A stretch of 64,000 bases of DNA from Ascidiaceihabitans donghaensis (GTDB lineage: Bacteria > Pseudomonadota > Alphaproteobacteria > Rhodobacterales > Rhodobacteraceae), in assembly GCF_900302465.1 (NCBI RefSeq), contig NZ_OMOR01000001.1, forward strand, positions 2,632,729-2,696,728, read 5' to 3'. Shown here one piece after another: positions 45,190-54,136 of this stretch. The notes below the pieces were generated by a model. That model did no database searches, had not been told where the DNA came from, and saw nothing but the letters and a program-made list of their open reading frames with translations. Position numbers and translations under genes: made by a program. Every line of letters starts with the position of its first letter. The stretch's first letter is position 1.

Positions 45190-45552
45190 TCAGCCGGGTA
45201 AAAGAGCCGTGACTTCAATCTCGATTTTTAGATGCGACGCGATCAGCCCACATTCAATCATGGTCGCAGCTGGCGGGTTTTCACCAAAGGCCGTGCGCAG
45301 CATCGGCCAGCAAGGCTCAAAATCCGATGCCTCAGGAAGCATGTAAGTCACACGCACAACGTCAGCCATTGAAGCCCCGGCTTCCTTTAATGCGGCCCCA
45401 ATCGTGGCCAAAGCAGATGCGCACTGGCTTTGCACGTCGTCTCCCGCTCCGGTCGTTCCCGCGACATGAACAAATCCACCTGCAACAACGGCACGACAAT
45501 ACCCGATCTTTGCTTCGAACGGCCCGCCGGAATGAATACGTTTAATTGTCAT
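45190..45552 (-). CDS. RidA-family protein
   Basis: A 120-residue member of the YjgF/YER057c/RidA family: GYCRAVVAGGFVHVAGTTG, ALKEAGASMADVVRVTYML and the C-terminal substrate segment PAATMIECGLIASHLKIEIE. Archetypal RidA proteins use a conserved Arg to hydrolyse reactive imines; here the expected R-V segment reads MIECGLIASH, lacking that Arg, so this is a divergent subgroup of uncertain function. Confidence 0.87.
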   Translation of the reverse strand: MTIKRIHSGGPFEAKIGYCRAVVAGGFVHVAGTTGAGDDVQSQCASALATIGAALKEAGASMADVVRVTYMLPEASDFEPCWPMLRTAFGENPPAATMIECGLIASHLKIEIEVTALLPG

Positions 45553-45560
45553 GATCCGTT

Positions 45561-45607
45561 TTCTTTTCGCTTAAAATATCCTGGGGGCTTGGGGGCAAAG
45601 CCCCCAA
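45561..45607 (-). repeat. Dispersed palindromic GC element, copy C (inverted)
   Basis: On the minus strand: GGGGGCTTTGCCCCC, AAGCCCCCAG, then GATATTTTAAGCGAAAAG. It lies between clpX and ridA and matches copies A (13004) and B (58720). Confidence 0.65.
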
Positions 45608-45628
45608 CCAAAACACGTCTGGAAAACT

Positions 45629-46894
45629 CTATCCCGCAGAGGCAGGCTCTTTTTCTGCATCTGCGTGAATCATCAAAGGTGCCGCATCCGAGTTTACGGC
45701 TTCTTCGTTCACCACAACTTCAGTCACACTTTCCATGCCTGGCAATTCAAACATCGTATCAAGCAGAATTTCTTCCAGAATTGACCGCAAGCCCCGCGCA
45801 CCCGTCTTACGTTCGATCGCCCGTTTGGCAATCGCGCTTAGCGCATCTTCGGTGAATGTCAGTGCTGTGTCTTCCAGTTCAAACAAACGCTGATATTGCT
45901 TCACCAAGGCATTTTTGGGTGCCGTCAGAATGGTAACCAATGCGTCTTCGTCCAGATCTTCCAATGTCGCTAAAACAGGCAAACGGCCCACGAACTCGGG
46001 AATCAGACCGAATTTCAGCAAATCCTCTGGCTCAAGATCTGTAAAGATTTCACCCACGCCTCGGACATCATTGTCACGTACGTCCGCGCCAAAGCCCATC
46101 GCAGACCCCTTGCCGCGCGCCGCGATAATTTTATCCAAACCGGCGAATGCACCGCCACAAATGAACAGGATATTCGTTGTATCGACTTGCAGGAATTCTT
46201 GCTGCGGGTGTTTGCGTCCACCTTGCGGCGGCACAGAGGCCACAGTGCCTTCCATCAGTTTCAAAAGCGCTTGTTGTACACCCTCACCTGACACGTCACG
46301 TGTAATGGAGGGGTTTTCAGACTTGCGTGTGATCTTGTCGACTTCGTCGATGTATACGATGCCGCGTTGCGCCCGTTCCACATTGTATTCGGACGCTTGA
46401 AGCAGCTTAAGAATGATGTTTTCGACGTCTTCCCCGACGTAGCCGGCTTCGGTCAGGGTTGTCGCGTCTGCCATTGTAAACGGCACATCAAGAATGCGCG
46501 CCAAGGTCTGCGCCAGCAAAGTCTTGCCACAGCCCGTTGGTCCCATCAAAAGAATGTTGGATTTTGCCAGTTCTATATCACCGCCCTTTTGCGCGTGATT
46601 CAGACGTTTGTAGTGGTTGTGAACAGCAACAGACAAAACGCGTTTGGCCATGGCTTGCCCGATAACATAGTCATCCAGCACTTCGCAGATGTCTTTCGGC
46701 GTTGGCACACCGTCGGTCGCCTTCAAGCCAGAGGCTTTGGTTTCTTCGCGGATGATGTCCATGCAAAGTTCGACGCATTCATCACAAATGAACACTGTCG
46801 GCCCAGCAATCAGCTTGCGCACTTCGTGTTGGCTTTTGCCGCAAAAGCTGCAGTAAAGGGTGTTTTTGCTATCGCCGCCGGAGTTCGTTGCCAT
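45629..46894 (-). CDS. clpX: ClpX ATPase of the ClpXP protease
   Basis: A 421-residue AAA+ unfoldase. The N-terminal zinc-binding domain has Cys15, Cys18, Cys37 and Cys40 (CSFCGK, CDECVE); Walker A is [15 protein letters not shown], Walker [11 protein letters not shown], and the ClpP-contacting IGF-type loop is present in the [15 protein letters not shown] region. It feeds tagged proteins to ClpP. The ATG at 46894 follows GAAAGAG. clpP lies 177 bases upstream on the same strand. Confidence 0.97.
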   Translation of the reverse strand: MATNSGGDSKNTLYCSFCGKSQHEVRKLIAGPTVFICDECVELCMDIIREETKASGLKATDGVPTPKDICEVLDDYVIGQAMAKRVLSVAVHNHYKRLNHAQKGGDIELAKSNILLMGPTGCGKTLLAQTLARILDVPFTMADATTLTEAGYVGEDVENIILKLLQASEYNVERAQRGIVYIDEVDKITRKSENPSITRDVSGEGVQQALLKLMEGTVASVPPQGGRKHPQQEFLQVDTTNILFICGGAFAGLDKIIAARGKGSAMGFGADVRDNDVRGVGEIFTDLEPEDLLKFGLIPEFVGRLPVLATLEDLDEDALVTILTAPKNALVKQYQRLFELEDTALTFTEDALSAIAKRAIERKTGARGLRSILEEILLDTMFELPGMESVTEVVVNEEAVNSDAAPLMIHADAEKEPASAG

Positions 46895-47071
46895 TGTCAC
46901 TCTTTCAGGGTTTTACCCGTTTAGTCTTACGTCTGGTGTGCCATACCGAAATGGCGGCCACACCCAAAGGCGCGTTTTACGCTGGTCTGGACCAGCTTAG
47001 GCCAGCCCCGACAGGTCCACAATCGCAAAATGGATGCAATTGCGAACATGACCTGTCGCGGCGCCAGGCGC

Positions 47072-47704
47072 TTATTCCGCGTCGTCACCGTCTTTGGCTC
47101 GGTTTTCGACGATTTCATCGATGTGGCCCCACTCTTTGGCTTCTTCGGGGGTCATCCACAGATCACGATCCAAAGCCTTCTGAACTGTCTTCAAGGGTTG
47201 GCCAGAGTGCTTCACGTACAATTGATACATCCGTTCGCGGGTGCGTTCGATGTGGCGCGCAGAGATCAGGATATCTTCGGCTTTGCCCTGTGATCCGCCA
47301 GAGGGTTGGTGAATCATCACTTCGGCGTTGGGCAACGCAAACCGCATTCCCTTTTCGCCGCCAATCGCGATCAAAGATCCCATAGAGGCCGCCATGCCAC
47401 AAATCAGCGTGGACACTTTGGGGCGGATATATTGCATCGTGTCATAAATGCTCATGCCGGCCGTCACTTCACCACCGGGCGAATTGATGTACATGCTGAT
47501 GTCCTTGGACGGGTTTTCCGCTTCAAGGTGCAGCAACTGCGCGACAACCAGATGGCTCATACCACTGTGGATCGGGCCGTTCACGAAAATAATCCGCTCT
47601 TTCAAAAGCCGCGAGAAAATGTCGTAGGCGCGTTCGCCCCGGCTTGTCTGTTCCACCACCATGGGGACCATTGTGTTCATATATGTGTCGATGGGATCGT
47701 TCAT
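47072..47704 (-). CDS. clpP: ClpP serine protease
   Basis: A 210-residue protease: triad Ser107 (GMAASMGS), His132 (VMIHQPSGG) and Asp181 (ALDRDLWM). The oligomerisation and axial-loop regions are typical. With ClpX it degrades regulatory proteins; in alphaproteobacteria ClpXP is essential for cell-cycle progression. ATG at 47704. It is divergent from the photolyase-like gene across 135 bases. Confidence 0.97.
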   Translation of the reverse strand: MNDPIDTYMNTMVPMVVEQTSRGERAYDIFSRLLKERIIFVNGPIHSGMSHLVVAQLLHLEAENPSKDISMYINSPGGEVTAGMSIYDTMQYIRPKVSTLICGMAASMGSLIAIGGEKGMRFALPNAEVMIHQPSGGSQGKAEDILISARHIERTRERMYQLYVKHSGQPLKTVQKALDRDLWMTPEEAKEWGHIDEIVENRAKDGDDAE

Positions 47705-47839
47705 GGAATGCCTGCCTGAATTACCGTCGTGCTGGACCATACCAGCCGCGACCTTGCTTGAATGTTAGTATTGCCTTTCGGGACCTGCAAGGGGGGCCGA
47801 ACGGTTGATCTGGTTTCAAATCGTTTTACCTGCCAGAGC

Positions 47840-49051
47840 ATGACAAAAGCGTTAACAGAATTTACCCCGACCCGCACCGCAGCCCTGACCCGTTTGGCCC
47901 GTTTTGTGCCCCACGCCGGGCGCGATTACACAAGCAAACGCAACTATGATTTGGGCGCAGGTCGCCACACCCATGTGTCGGTTTTATCACCCTATCTGCG
48001 CCATCGCATTTTGACCGAAGCAGAGGTATTGGAAGCGGTTTTAGCCCGGTTTTCGCTGTCCAGCGCCGAAAAATTCATTCAGGAAGTCTTTTGGCGCACC
48101 TATTGGAAAGGATGGCTGGAACTGCGCCCGACAGTCTGGCGCGACTACCAGCAAGGTGTGATGCGCCAAATGGACGCTGTGCATACCCAATCCGGCCTGC
48201 ACGACCGTTGGGAAGCGGCCTGCATGAGTGACACCGGCATCGCGTGCTTTGACGCATGGGCCAAAGAATTGGTCACAACCGGATATCTGCACAATCATGC
48301 GCGGATGTGGTTTGCCTCAATCTGGATATTTACCTTAAAGCTGCCTTGGGAACTGGGCGCGGATTTCTTCTTGCGGCATCTTCTGGACGGCGATCCGGCC
48401 TCTAATACATTGTCGTGGCGATGGGTCGCAGGCATTCAGACACCGGGCAAAACCTATCTGGCGCGCCCCGACAACATCGTAAAATACACCGAAGGGCGGT
48501 TCCAGCCACAAGGGCTTGCCACCTATGCCGATGCCCTGCCCGGTGCACAAAAGCCCGCGCCCCTTCCCCTGCCCCACCTGCGAGAGCCGGACCCCTCAAA
48601 GCGTACAGGTCTGGTTTTACACACAGACGACCTAAGCCCGCAATTCGTGCTGGACCGCGTCAAAGGCGTCGATGCAACGCTGTGCCTTGAAACATCCCGA
48701 AGGCTCAGCCCCTTGGCACCCGCCCCTCACGTGATTGACTTTGCAAAAGCCGCTTCACAGGACGTGACCACCCGTTGGGCCGGGCAATTGGGCACACTGT
48801 CCCACGGGCAAAGCGCCAAAGACATCGAAGGATGGGCCAAAGACAATGGCATTGAGCAAATTGTGGCAGCCGTGGCTCCGGTGGGCCCAAATGCAGATGC
48901 TTTGGCGGCAGTCAAATCTGTGCCGGTGGTCCGCGTGCGACGGCCCTACGACACAGCCGCTTGGCCTTTTGCCACCCACGGGTTTTTTAAATTCAAGGAA
49001 AAAATCCCCAAACTGATCGGCTACCTGAACGGAATTTCTACCACTGATTGA
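47840..49051 (+). CDS. Photolyase/cryptochrome-like FAD-binding protein with unusual domain order
   Basis: A 403-residue protein. The FAD-binding domain of photolyases is at the N-terminus (about residues 1-230): EVFWRTYWKGWLEL, TTGYLHNHARMWFASIW, and GADFFLRHLLDGDPASNTLSWRW are diagnostic. The C-terminal part (250-400) looks like a Rossmann-type domain (LVLHTDDLSPQFVLDRV; GIEQIVAAVAPVGPNADAL) resembling the antenna domain that normally precedes the FAD domain. DNA repair, light sensing or another function cannot be decided. ATG at 47840 chosen over an unlikely upstream start. Confidence 0.8.
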   Translation: MTKALTEFTPTRTAALTRLARFVPHAGRDYTSKRNYDLGAGRHTHVSVLSPYLRHRILTEAEVLEAVLARFSLSSAEKFIQEVFWRTYWKGWLELRPTVWRDYQQGVMRQMDAVHTQSGLHDRWEAACMSDTGIACFDAWAKELVTTGYLHNHARMWFASIWIFTLKLPWELGADFFLRHLLDGDPASNTLSWRWVAGIQTPGKTYLARPDNIVKYTEGRFQPQGLATYADALPGAQKPAPLPLPHLREPDPSKRTGLVLHTDDLSPQFVLDRVKGVDATLCLETSRRLSPLAPAPHVIDFAKAASQDVTTRWAGQLGTLSHGQSAKDIEGWAKDNGIEQIVAAVAPVGPNADALAAVKSVPVVRVRRPYDTAAWPFATHGFFKFKEKIPKLIGYLNGISTTD

Positions 49052-49067
49052 GCGGCTTTTCGCCAAT

Positions 49068-49096
49068 TCGTCACACGGCTGTTACGCCCCTGTTAC
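49068..49096 (+). promoter_or_regulatory. Pho box upstream of phoX
   Basis: Two exact CTGTTAC heptamers (49079-49085 and 49090-49096) are separated by four bases, the 11-bp period of PhoB sites. A degenerate third half-site TCGTCAC (49068-49074) continues the register. It lies 70 bases before the phoX start. Confidence 0.85.
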
Positions 49097-49166
49097 ACGA
49101 ATCCACGACCCATGCGAGCATCAACGATACGCCACGTCACCGTCAGTCGCAGCTTGAGGACATGAA

Positions 49167-51200
49167 ATGAACCGCAAAGACATCATCAACGATCCCGAAA
49201 TCGGCAACAAAGCAGAAGCTTATGAAGCCTTTGACGACATTCCCACAAACCCCAACCTGTCCAACACCATCGGTGATGTGATCAATGCCCGCTATGGCCG
49301 CCGCGATATTCTACGTGGCGTTTTGGGGGTGTCTGCAACCACTGCCCTGTTCGGTACATCTGCGCTGATCGCGCCATCGCATGCAAATGCCGCAACAGAC
49401 ACCAGCAGCCGCTACAGCTTTGATGAACTGGCTTGGGGCAACGATGAAACGCATCACATTGCAAATGGCTACAACGCGGATGTTTTGCTGCGGTGGGGGG
49501 ATCCGATCACGGCCGACGCCCCTGATTTCGATGTGATGAACCAAAGCGCCGAAGCACAGCTCCAACAGTTTGGATATAACAATGACTACGTGGGCTTCAC
49601 CGCGCTGAACGACGAAGGCACTCGTGGATTGCTGTGTGTGAACCACGAATACACCAACGAAGAGGTGATGTTCCCCGGCCTTGGCCGTCAGGACCGCGAC
49701 GGGTTCAAAGGCATGACCAAAGAACTGATAGACATCGAAATGGCAGCGCATGGCGGATCAGTGGTCGAGATTGCCCAAGATGCAGGCGGCACATGGGCGC
49801 TGGTCAAAGACAGCCAGTACAACCGCCGTATCACCCCCTTGAACACGCAAATGACCATCGACGGGCCAGCCGCAGGCCACCCCCGCATGAAAACCAACGC
49901 CGACCCCGACGGCATGACCGTCATCGGCACAGTCAACAACTGCGCGGGTGGCATGACGCCTTGGGGCACCTACCTGATGGCCGAGGAAAATTTCCATGGC
50001 TACTTTTGGACCGATGTGGTCGACGCCGACGGCAAGCCCGACATTTCAGCACATGCGGACGCCGACAAAATGAAGCGTTACGGCGTACCCGGGCGCTGGT
50101 ACGCATGGGGCCAGCACCATGATCGCTGGAACATCGACAAAGAACCCAATGAGCCGAACCGCTGGGGCTGGATTGTCGAAGTCGACCCGCGCAACCCCGA
50201 TGCCAAGCCGATCAAACACACGGCGCTGGGACGTTTCCGCCACGAAGGCGCCGAAACCACGACCTCAAAAGACGGGCATCTGGTGATCTATTCGGGCGAC
50301 GACAACCGCTTTGATTACCAATACAAGTACGTGTCCAAAGGCGTCGTCAATGACGAAACGGCAGTGTTCGGGTCCTCGTTGTTTTCGGACGGCACACTTT
50401 ACGTGGCGCGCTTTAACGCAGATGGCGTGATTGACTGGCTGCCATTGGTCCATGGCACAGGGCCGCTGACCGCAGAAAACGGCTTTGACAGCCAAGCGGA
50501 TGTGATGATCGACACCCGGATCGCCGCAGACCTTCTTGGCGCCACCCCAATGGACCGTCCCGAAGACGCACAACCCCGCGGTGATGGCACAGCCTATGTG
50601 ATGCTGACCAACAACAACAAACGCAAAGCGGGCAATGAGAATGCCGCCAACCCGCGGGCTGCATCAGATTTCGGGCATATCATCGAGATCAAGGAAGACA
50701 ATCAGGACCACGCAGCCACACGCGGCACATGGTCTATCTTGGTCAAATGTGGCGATCCCGAAGTGACCGAAGTTGGCGCCCAGTGGAACCCTGAAACGTC
50801 CGAAAATGGCTGGTTCGGCTCCCCTGACAACTGCGCAATTGATGCGGACGGGCGGCTTTGGGTGTCAACGGATCAGGGATCGAAGTGGGGTAAAACGGGC
50901 AAGTCCGACGGGCTTTACGGCGTTGAAACCGAAGGCGATGCGCGCGGCACCTCAAAGCTGTTTTTCCGATGCCCCGTGGGCGGTGAATTGTGCGGGCCCT
51001 ATTTCCACGACAGCGGTGAAACACTGTTTCTGGCTGTGCAGCATCCCGGAACAGACGGCACCAAGGACCTAAAGGGGTTTGAACGGAACTCGACCTTTGA
51101 AGACCCTGCCACACGTTGGCCTGACTTTGACCCCGCCATGCCGCCACGTCCTTCGGTTCTGGTTGTGACCAAACAAGGTGGCGGCAAAATCGCTGTTTAA
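49167..51200 (+). CDS. phoX: PhoX-family alkaline phosphatase (DUF839), Tat exported
   Basis: A 677-residue periplasmic phosphatase. It has an extended N-region followed by a twin-Arg motif GRRDILRGVLGV (Arg45-Arg46) and cleavage near SHANA. The beta-propeller contains GLLCVNHEYTNEEVMFPG and NNCAGGMTPWGTYLMAEEN, typical PhoX segments binding Fe and Ca. It releases phosphate from organic esters. GAGGA lies before the ATG. The upstream Pho box indicates PhoB control. Confidence 0.93.
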   Translation: MNRKDIINDPEIGNKAEAYEAFDDIPTNPNLSNTIGDVINARYGRRDILRGVLGVSATTALFGTSALIAPSHANAATDTSSRYSFDELAWGNDETHHIANGYNADVLLRWGDPITADAPDFDVMNQSAEAQLQQFGYNNDYVGFTALNDEGTRGLLCVNHEYTNEEVMFPGLGRQDRDGFKGMTKELIDIEMAAHGGSVVEIAQDAGGTWALVKDSQYNRRITPLNTQMTIDGPAAGHPRMKTNADPDGMTVIGTVNNCAGGMTPWGTYLMAEENFHGYFWTDVVDADGKPDISAHADADKMKRYGVPGRWYAWGQHHDRWNIDKEPNEPNRWGWIVEVDPRNPDAKPIKHTALGRFRHEGAETTTSKDGHLVIYSGDDNRFDYQYKYVSKGVVNDETAVFGSSLFSDGTLYVARFNADGVIDWLPLVHGTGPLTAENGFDSQADVMIDTRIAADLLGATPMDRPEDAQPRGDGTAYVMLTNNNKRKAGNENAANPRAASDFGHIIEIKEDNQDHAATRGTWSILVKCGDPEVTEVGAQWNPETSENGWFGSPDNCAIDADGRLWVSTDQGSKWGKTGKSDGLYGVETEGDARGTSKLFFRCPVGGELCGPYFHDSGETLFLAVQHPGTDGTKDLKGFERNSTFEDPATRWPDFDPAMPPRPSVLVVTKQGGGKIAV

Positions 51201-51233
51201 GTTTCATGGATGAAGATCCATGCGCAAACGAAG

Positions 51234-51260
51234 AAGGGCAGCCCGCACGGGCTGCCCTTT
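51234..51260. terminator. Bidirectional terminator after phoX
   Basis: AAGGGCAGCCC and GGGCTGCCCTT pair around GCAC, with A-rich left and T-rich right flanks, between convergent phoX and the secreted unknown gene. Confidence 0.85.
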
Positions 51261-51281
51261 CCAATTTCTGCCTGTCCAGTA

Positions 51282-51776
51282 TTATTCGAACTGACTTGCG
51301 ACATTGTCAGCAAAGGCCGACACCACTGCCGCATAGTATTCATCGCTGTCCACTGCCACGTATTTCGTGTCGAAGCCGTCCGGGTAAAATGCGACAACCT
51401 GTTCCGCCGTCACCGACAGGTCATATGTCTTGTAGTTCTTGCCTTCGATGCCGGTGTCGTCACCGTGCAGCAGCTGAACACGACCCGCCAATGAACTTTC
51501 GGCTTGGCCAATCGCGCTTTCGAACGAATTGGCAAGGGCCACTTCATCGATGTCGATTTTGACCGTCATACCATCTTCGTCAATGCGGTCATTCAGGCGC
51601 AACACAAGGGCCGCGGCCAAATCGGTTGGCAAATCGGACCAGACTTTGGCGGCCTCGTATGTTTTGATGGCGTCCAGATCCACGTCGACCTCTACGTCGC
51701 TGATCGTTGTCGTGGCAGCCAAAGAACCAGCTGTCAGCGTTGTCGCCAGTGCGGAAGTCATAAGAATGCGTTTCAT
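51282..51776 (-). CDS. Secreted protein of unknown function
   Basis: A 164-residue protein with a signal peptide (MKRILMTSALATTLTAGSLAA region, about 1-21). The mature part is acidic with an early SDVEVDVDLDAIKTYEAAKVW. No Cys or catalytic motif is visible. A strong AAGGAG site 8 bases before the ATG at 51776 fixes the start. It is probably periplasmic. Convergent with phoX and divergent from the DUF6434 gene. Unrecognised. Confidence 0.72.
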   Translation of the reverse strand: MKRILMTSALATTLTAGSLAATTTISDVEVDVDLDAIKTYEAAKVWSDLPTDLAAALVLRLNDRIDEDGMTVKIDIDEVALANSFESAIGQAESSLAGRVQLLHGDDTGIEGKNYKTYDLSVTAEQVVAFYPDGFDTKYVAVDSDEYYAAVVSAFADNVASQFE

Positions 51777-51897
51777 CGTGTCGTCTCCTTCTATTAAGCC
51801 CGTTCGTGTTCGGGTATGGTGAGACAACGGCGCGCCCCAACAAAAGGTTCCAAAAACCTAAGAATTTCTTTGAACGCGGATTTGAAAGGCTGTCCCA

Positions 51898-52503
51898 ATG
51901 GCTCAAGAAAAACGCCCCGACATCAAGACACTGACATCCGGCGCCGGGTTGAAACGCTGGTATTGGCTAAAAACGGAATTGTTGGCTGAAGCACGGCGCT
52001 TGGGGCTAAAAACGACGGGGCAAAAGTTTGCAATTCTGGACAGGATCGCACATTTTCACGACACAGGATCCAAAGTCGCCCCAACAGACGTAGCCCCCAA
52101 AACCTCATCCAAATTCGACTGGCATTGCGCTGAACTGACACCGGATACAACGCTGACAGACAGCTACAAAAACACCCAGAACGTGCGGCGGTTTTTCAAA
52201 TCGCAGGTGGGGGACACATTCAAGTTCAACATTGAATTTATGGCTTGGATGAAGAACAACACAGGCACCACCTTGGCGGATGCGGTGGCCGAATACATGG
52301 CCATGAAGCTGCGCGAGGCCGATCCCGAGTATGAAAGCGTGATCGCACACCACAACCAATTCAATCAATACACACGCGATTTTTTAGGCGACAATCCCAG
52401 GATGGGCATGTCCGACGTGCGCCATTTTTGGGCCCTGAAGCGTGCCCTTCCCTCGGACGACGGCCGCCACGTTTATGAACGCAGCGACCTTGATCTTACC
52501 TGA
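51898..52503 (+). CDS. DUF6434/SAP-like domain protein
   Basis: A 201-residue protein. The N-terminal LKTELLAEARRLGLKTTGQK looks like a SAP-type helix-extended-loop-helix DNA-binding motif, and the central FDWHCAELTPDTTLTDSYKN segment begins the DUF6434 domain (FFKSQVGDTFKFNIEFMAWM). Such proteins occur singly in many bacteria and their role is unknown. It is convergent with znuA. Confidence 0.75.
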   Translation: MAQEKRPDIKTLTSGAGLKRWYWLKTELLAEARRLGLKTTGQKFAILDRIAHFHDTGSKVAPTDVAPKTSSKFDWHCAELTPDTTLTDSYKNTQNVRRFFKSQVGDTFKFNIEFMAWMKNNTGTTLADAVAEYMAMKLREADPEYESVIAHHNQFNQYTRDFLGDNPRMGMSDVRHFWALKRALPSDDGRHVYERSDLDLT

Positions 52504-52513
52504 CGAGCCGCAA

Positions 52514-53572
52514 TCAGTCGCTTAGGCAATCAGCCAAAGAAACAGACAACGCACGGATGGTTTCAAAGTAATGGTCTGGTCCAAGTGGCACATCAAAGCC
52601 GATTGGGTCCAGTTCACCGACGCCAACGTCCGGTGCCACGGCGGAAATCCAATCGCGGTTTTCGGCAGGTTCCGTGAACACGCATTTCGCTTGTGTTTGT
52701 TCGATGGTGTTGCGGATCTCGACCAGTCGCTTGGGGCTGGGGCTTTGCGCATCAGAGGCCGCGATTGCGCCGACGGCTTCAATGTCAAAATGCGCCTCGA
52801 AATAGTGATAGGCATCGTGGGACACGACGAAAGGAATACCTTTGATCGGGGCCAGACGTGCGCGGACATCCGCGTCCAGCTGCGCAAACCGGCTGGCGGC
52901 ATTCGAGGCGTTTTGCAAGTATACGGCTTTGTTGGCTGGGTCAACTTCGGCCAAAGTCGCCGCGATCACTGCCACCCAGTTTTGGGCGTTGTCCGGATCC
53001 ATCCAAACGTGCGGGTCTTGGCCTTCCCCATGTGTGTCGTGATGATCTTCATCGTGATGCGCTTCGTCGTTGTGCGTCTCGTCGCTATGCGCTTCATCGT
53101 GGCTTTCGTCATGCGTATCCGCGTGATCTTCATGCCCATCTTCGTCATGCCCATCCGCATGCTCATCTTTATGATCGTCCTCGTGCCCCGCTCCGTGATC
53201 ATGATGGTCATGCGCTTCGAACGTAGCGCCTCCACGAAATGGCATAGTATTGGTGGACGGATCCGTCATCACATTCACAACCAATGCATCAGCGGCCAAG
53301 GTATCGACAGATTTCTCCAACCAGGGCGTTAGATTTGGCCCTATCCAAAACACAACATCCGCTTGATCCAATGCGCGCGCCTCGGACGGGCGCATGCTGT
53401 GATCATGTGGCGATGCGGTTTGTGGAACAATCAGATCCGGCGCACCAACGCCTTCCATAACCAACGATACAAGACTGTGAACAGGGGCGATGTCGACCGC
53501 AACACGCACATCTTGCGCATGGGCGGACAGCGGCAGGGCGGCTGCTATGAAAGACAGGGTTTTAAGACGCAT
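52514..53572 (-). CDS. znuA: Zinc ABC transporter substrate-binding protein
   Basis: A 352-residue cluster 9 binding protein with a signal peptide (1-20). Zinc ligands lie in the PHDHSM (56-58), DPHVWMDP (His188) and SHDAYHYF regions. Between them, residues 121-181 form a His/Asp/Glu-rich loop with 19 His, much longer than in many homologues. It delivers Zn to ZnuB. Divergent from zur-znuCB with two candidate Zur boxes in between. Confidence 0.95.
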   Translation of the reverse strand: MRLKTLSFIAAALPLSAHAQDVRVAVDIAPVHSLVSLVMEGVGAPDLIVPQTASPHDHSMRPSEARALDQADVVFWIGPNLTPWLEKSVDTLAADALVVNVMTDPSTNTMPFRGGATFEAHDHHDHGAGHEDDHKDEHADGHDEDGHEDHADTHDESHDEAHSDETHNDEAHHDEDHHDTHGEGQDPHVWMDPDNAQNWVAVIAATLAEVDPANKAVYLQNASNAASRFAQLDADVRARLAPIKGIPFVVSHDAYHYFEAHFDIEAVGAIAASDAQSPSPKRLVEIRNTIEQTQAKCVFTEPAENRDWISAVAPDVGVGELDPIGFDVPLGPDHYFETIRALSVSLADCLSD

Positions 53573-53588
53573 GGGTGAAGTTTCCGAT

Positions 53589-53601
53589 GTTATAAAGTAA
53601 C
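53589..53601. promoter_or_regulatory. Candidate Zur box 1
   Basis: GTTATAAAGTAAC, an inverted repeat (GTTA/TAAC) about 17 bases upstream of the znuA start on the minus strand, matching the AT-rich GTTATA-type Zur sites of alphaproteobacteria. Confidence 0.6.
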
Positions 53602-53620
53602 GATGCGCCTCTTGCTAGAA

Positions 53621-53638
53621 GATATGTTATATTATATC
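53621..53638. promoter_or_regulatory. Candidate Zur box 2
   Basis: GATATGTTATATTATATC, an 18-bp near-palindrome (14 of 18 bases symmetrical), about 25 bases upstream of the zur start. It probably controls the zur-znuC-znuB transcript. Confidence 0.68.
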
Positions 53639-53662
53639 AACCCTTCAAATCGGAGGACCCCA

Positions 53663-54136
53663 ATGCCCCTTGGCTTTGAACACCACAATCACAGCGCGTG
53701 TATTTCAGACACTTTGCAACGGGCCGAAGTGCATTGTCGGGAAGAAAATCTCAATTTTACGCCAGTACGGCGGCGGGCTTTGGAGATTCTGTTGCAAGAA
53801 CACCGCGCACTCGGGGCCTATGATCTTCTGACAGAGCTTGCGGCAAGCGGCATGGGCAAACAGCCCCCCGTTGCCTATCGCGCTTTGGATTTTCTGGTGT
53901 CCGCCGGTTTCGCCCATAAGATAGAACGATTGAACGCCTACATTGCGTGTTCTCATCTTGGGTCGGATCACGCACCCGCGTTCCTGATATGCCGCAAGTG
54001 CAATGCCATCAACGAAGCCAACGCAGAGCTGGCCAATGGCCGTCTGGGTGACGCCGCCCGTGCGGCAGGGTTTCAGATAGAGCGTACCGTGGTTGAGGCC
54101 CTTGGGTTGTGCCCATCGTGTCAGGACGCCGCATGA
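53663..54136 (+). CDS. zur: Zinc uptake regulator, Fur family
   Basis: A 157-residue Fur-family repressor. The winged helix includes NFTPVRRRALEILLQ and PPVAYRALDFLVSAG; the zinc-sensing C-terminus has CRKCNAINE and CPSCQ pairs. The short N-terminus is His-rich (FEHHNHSAC). Location beside znu genes supports the Zur assignment over Fur. GGAGG lies 7 bases before the ATG at 53663. It overlaps znuC by four bases. Confidence 0.93.
   Translation: MPLGFEHHNHSACISDTLQRAEVHCREENLNFTPVRRRALEILLQEHRALGAYDLLTELAASGMGKQPPVAYRALDFLVSAGFAHKIERLNAYIACSHLGSDHAPAFLICRKCNAINEANAELANGRLGDAARAAGFQIERTVVEALGLCPSCQDAA

Noticed and set aside
53028..53214. Repetitive ATG/TCG-rich DNA resembling a satellite
   Set aside because: It encodes the His/Asp-rich loop of znuA in frame.
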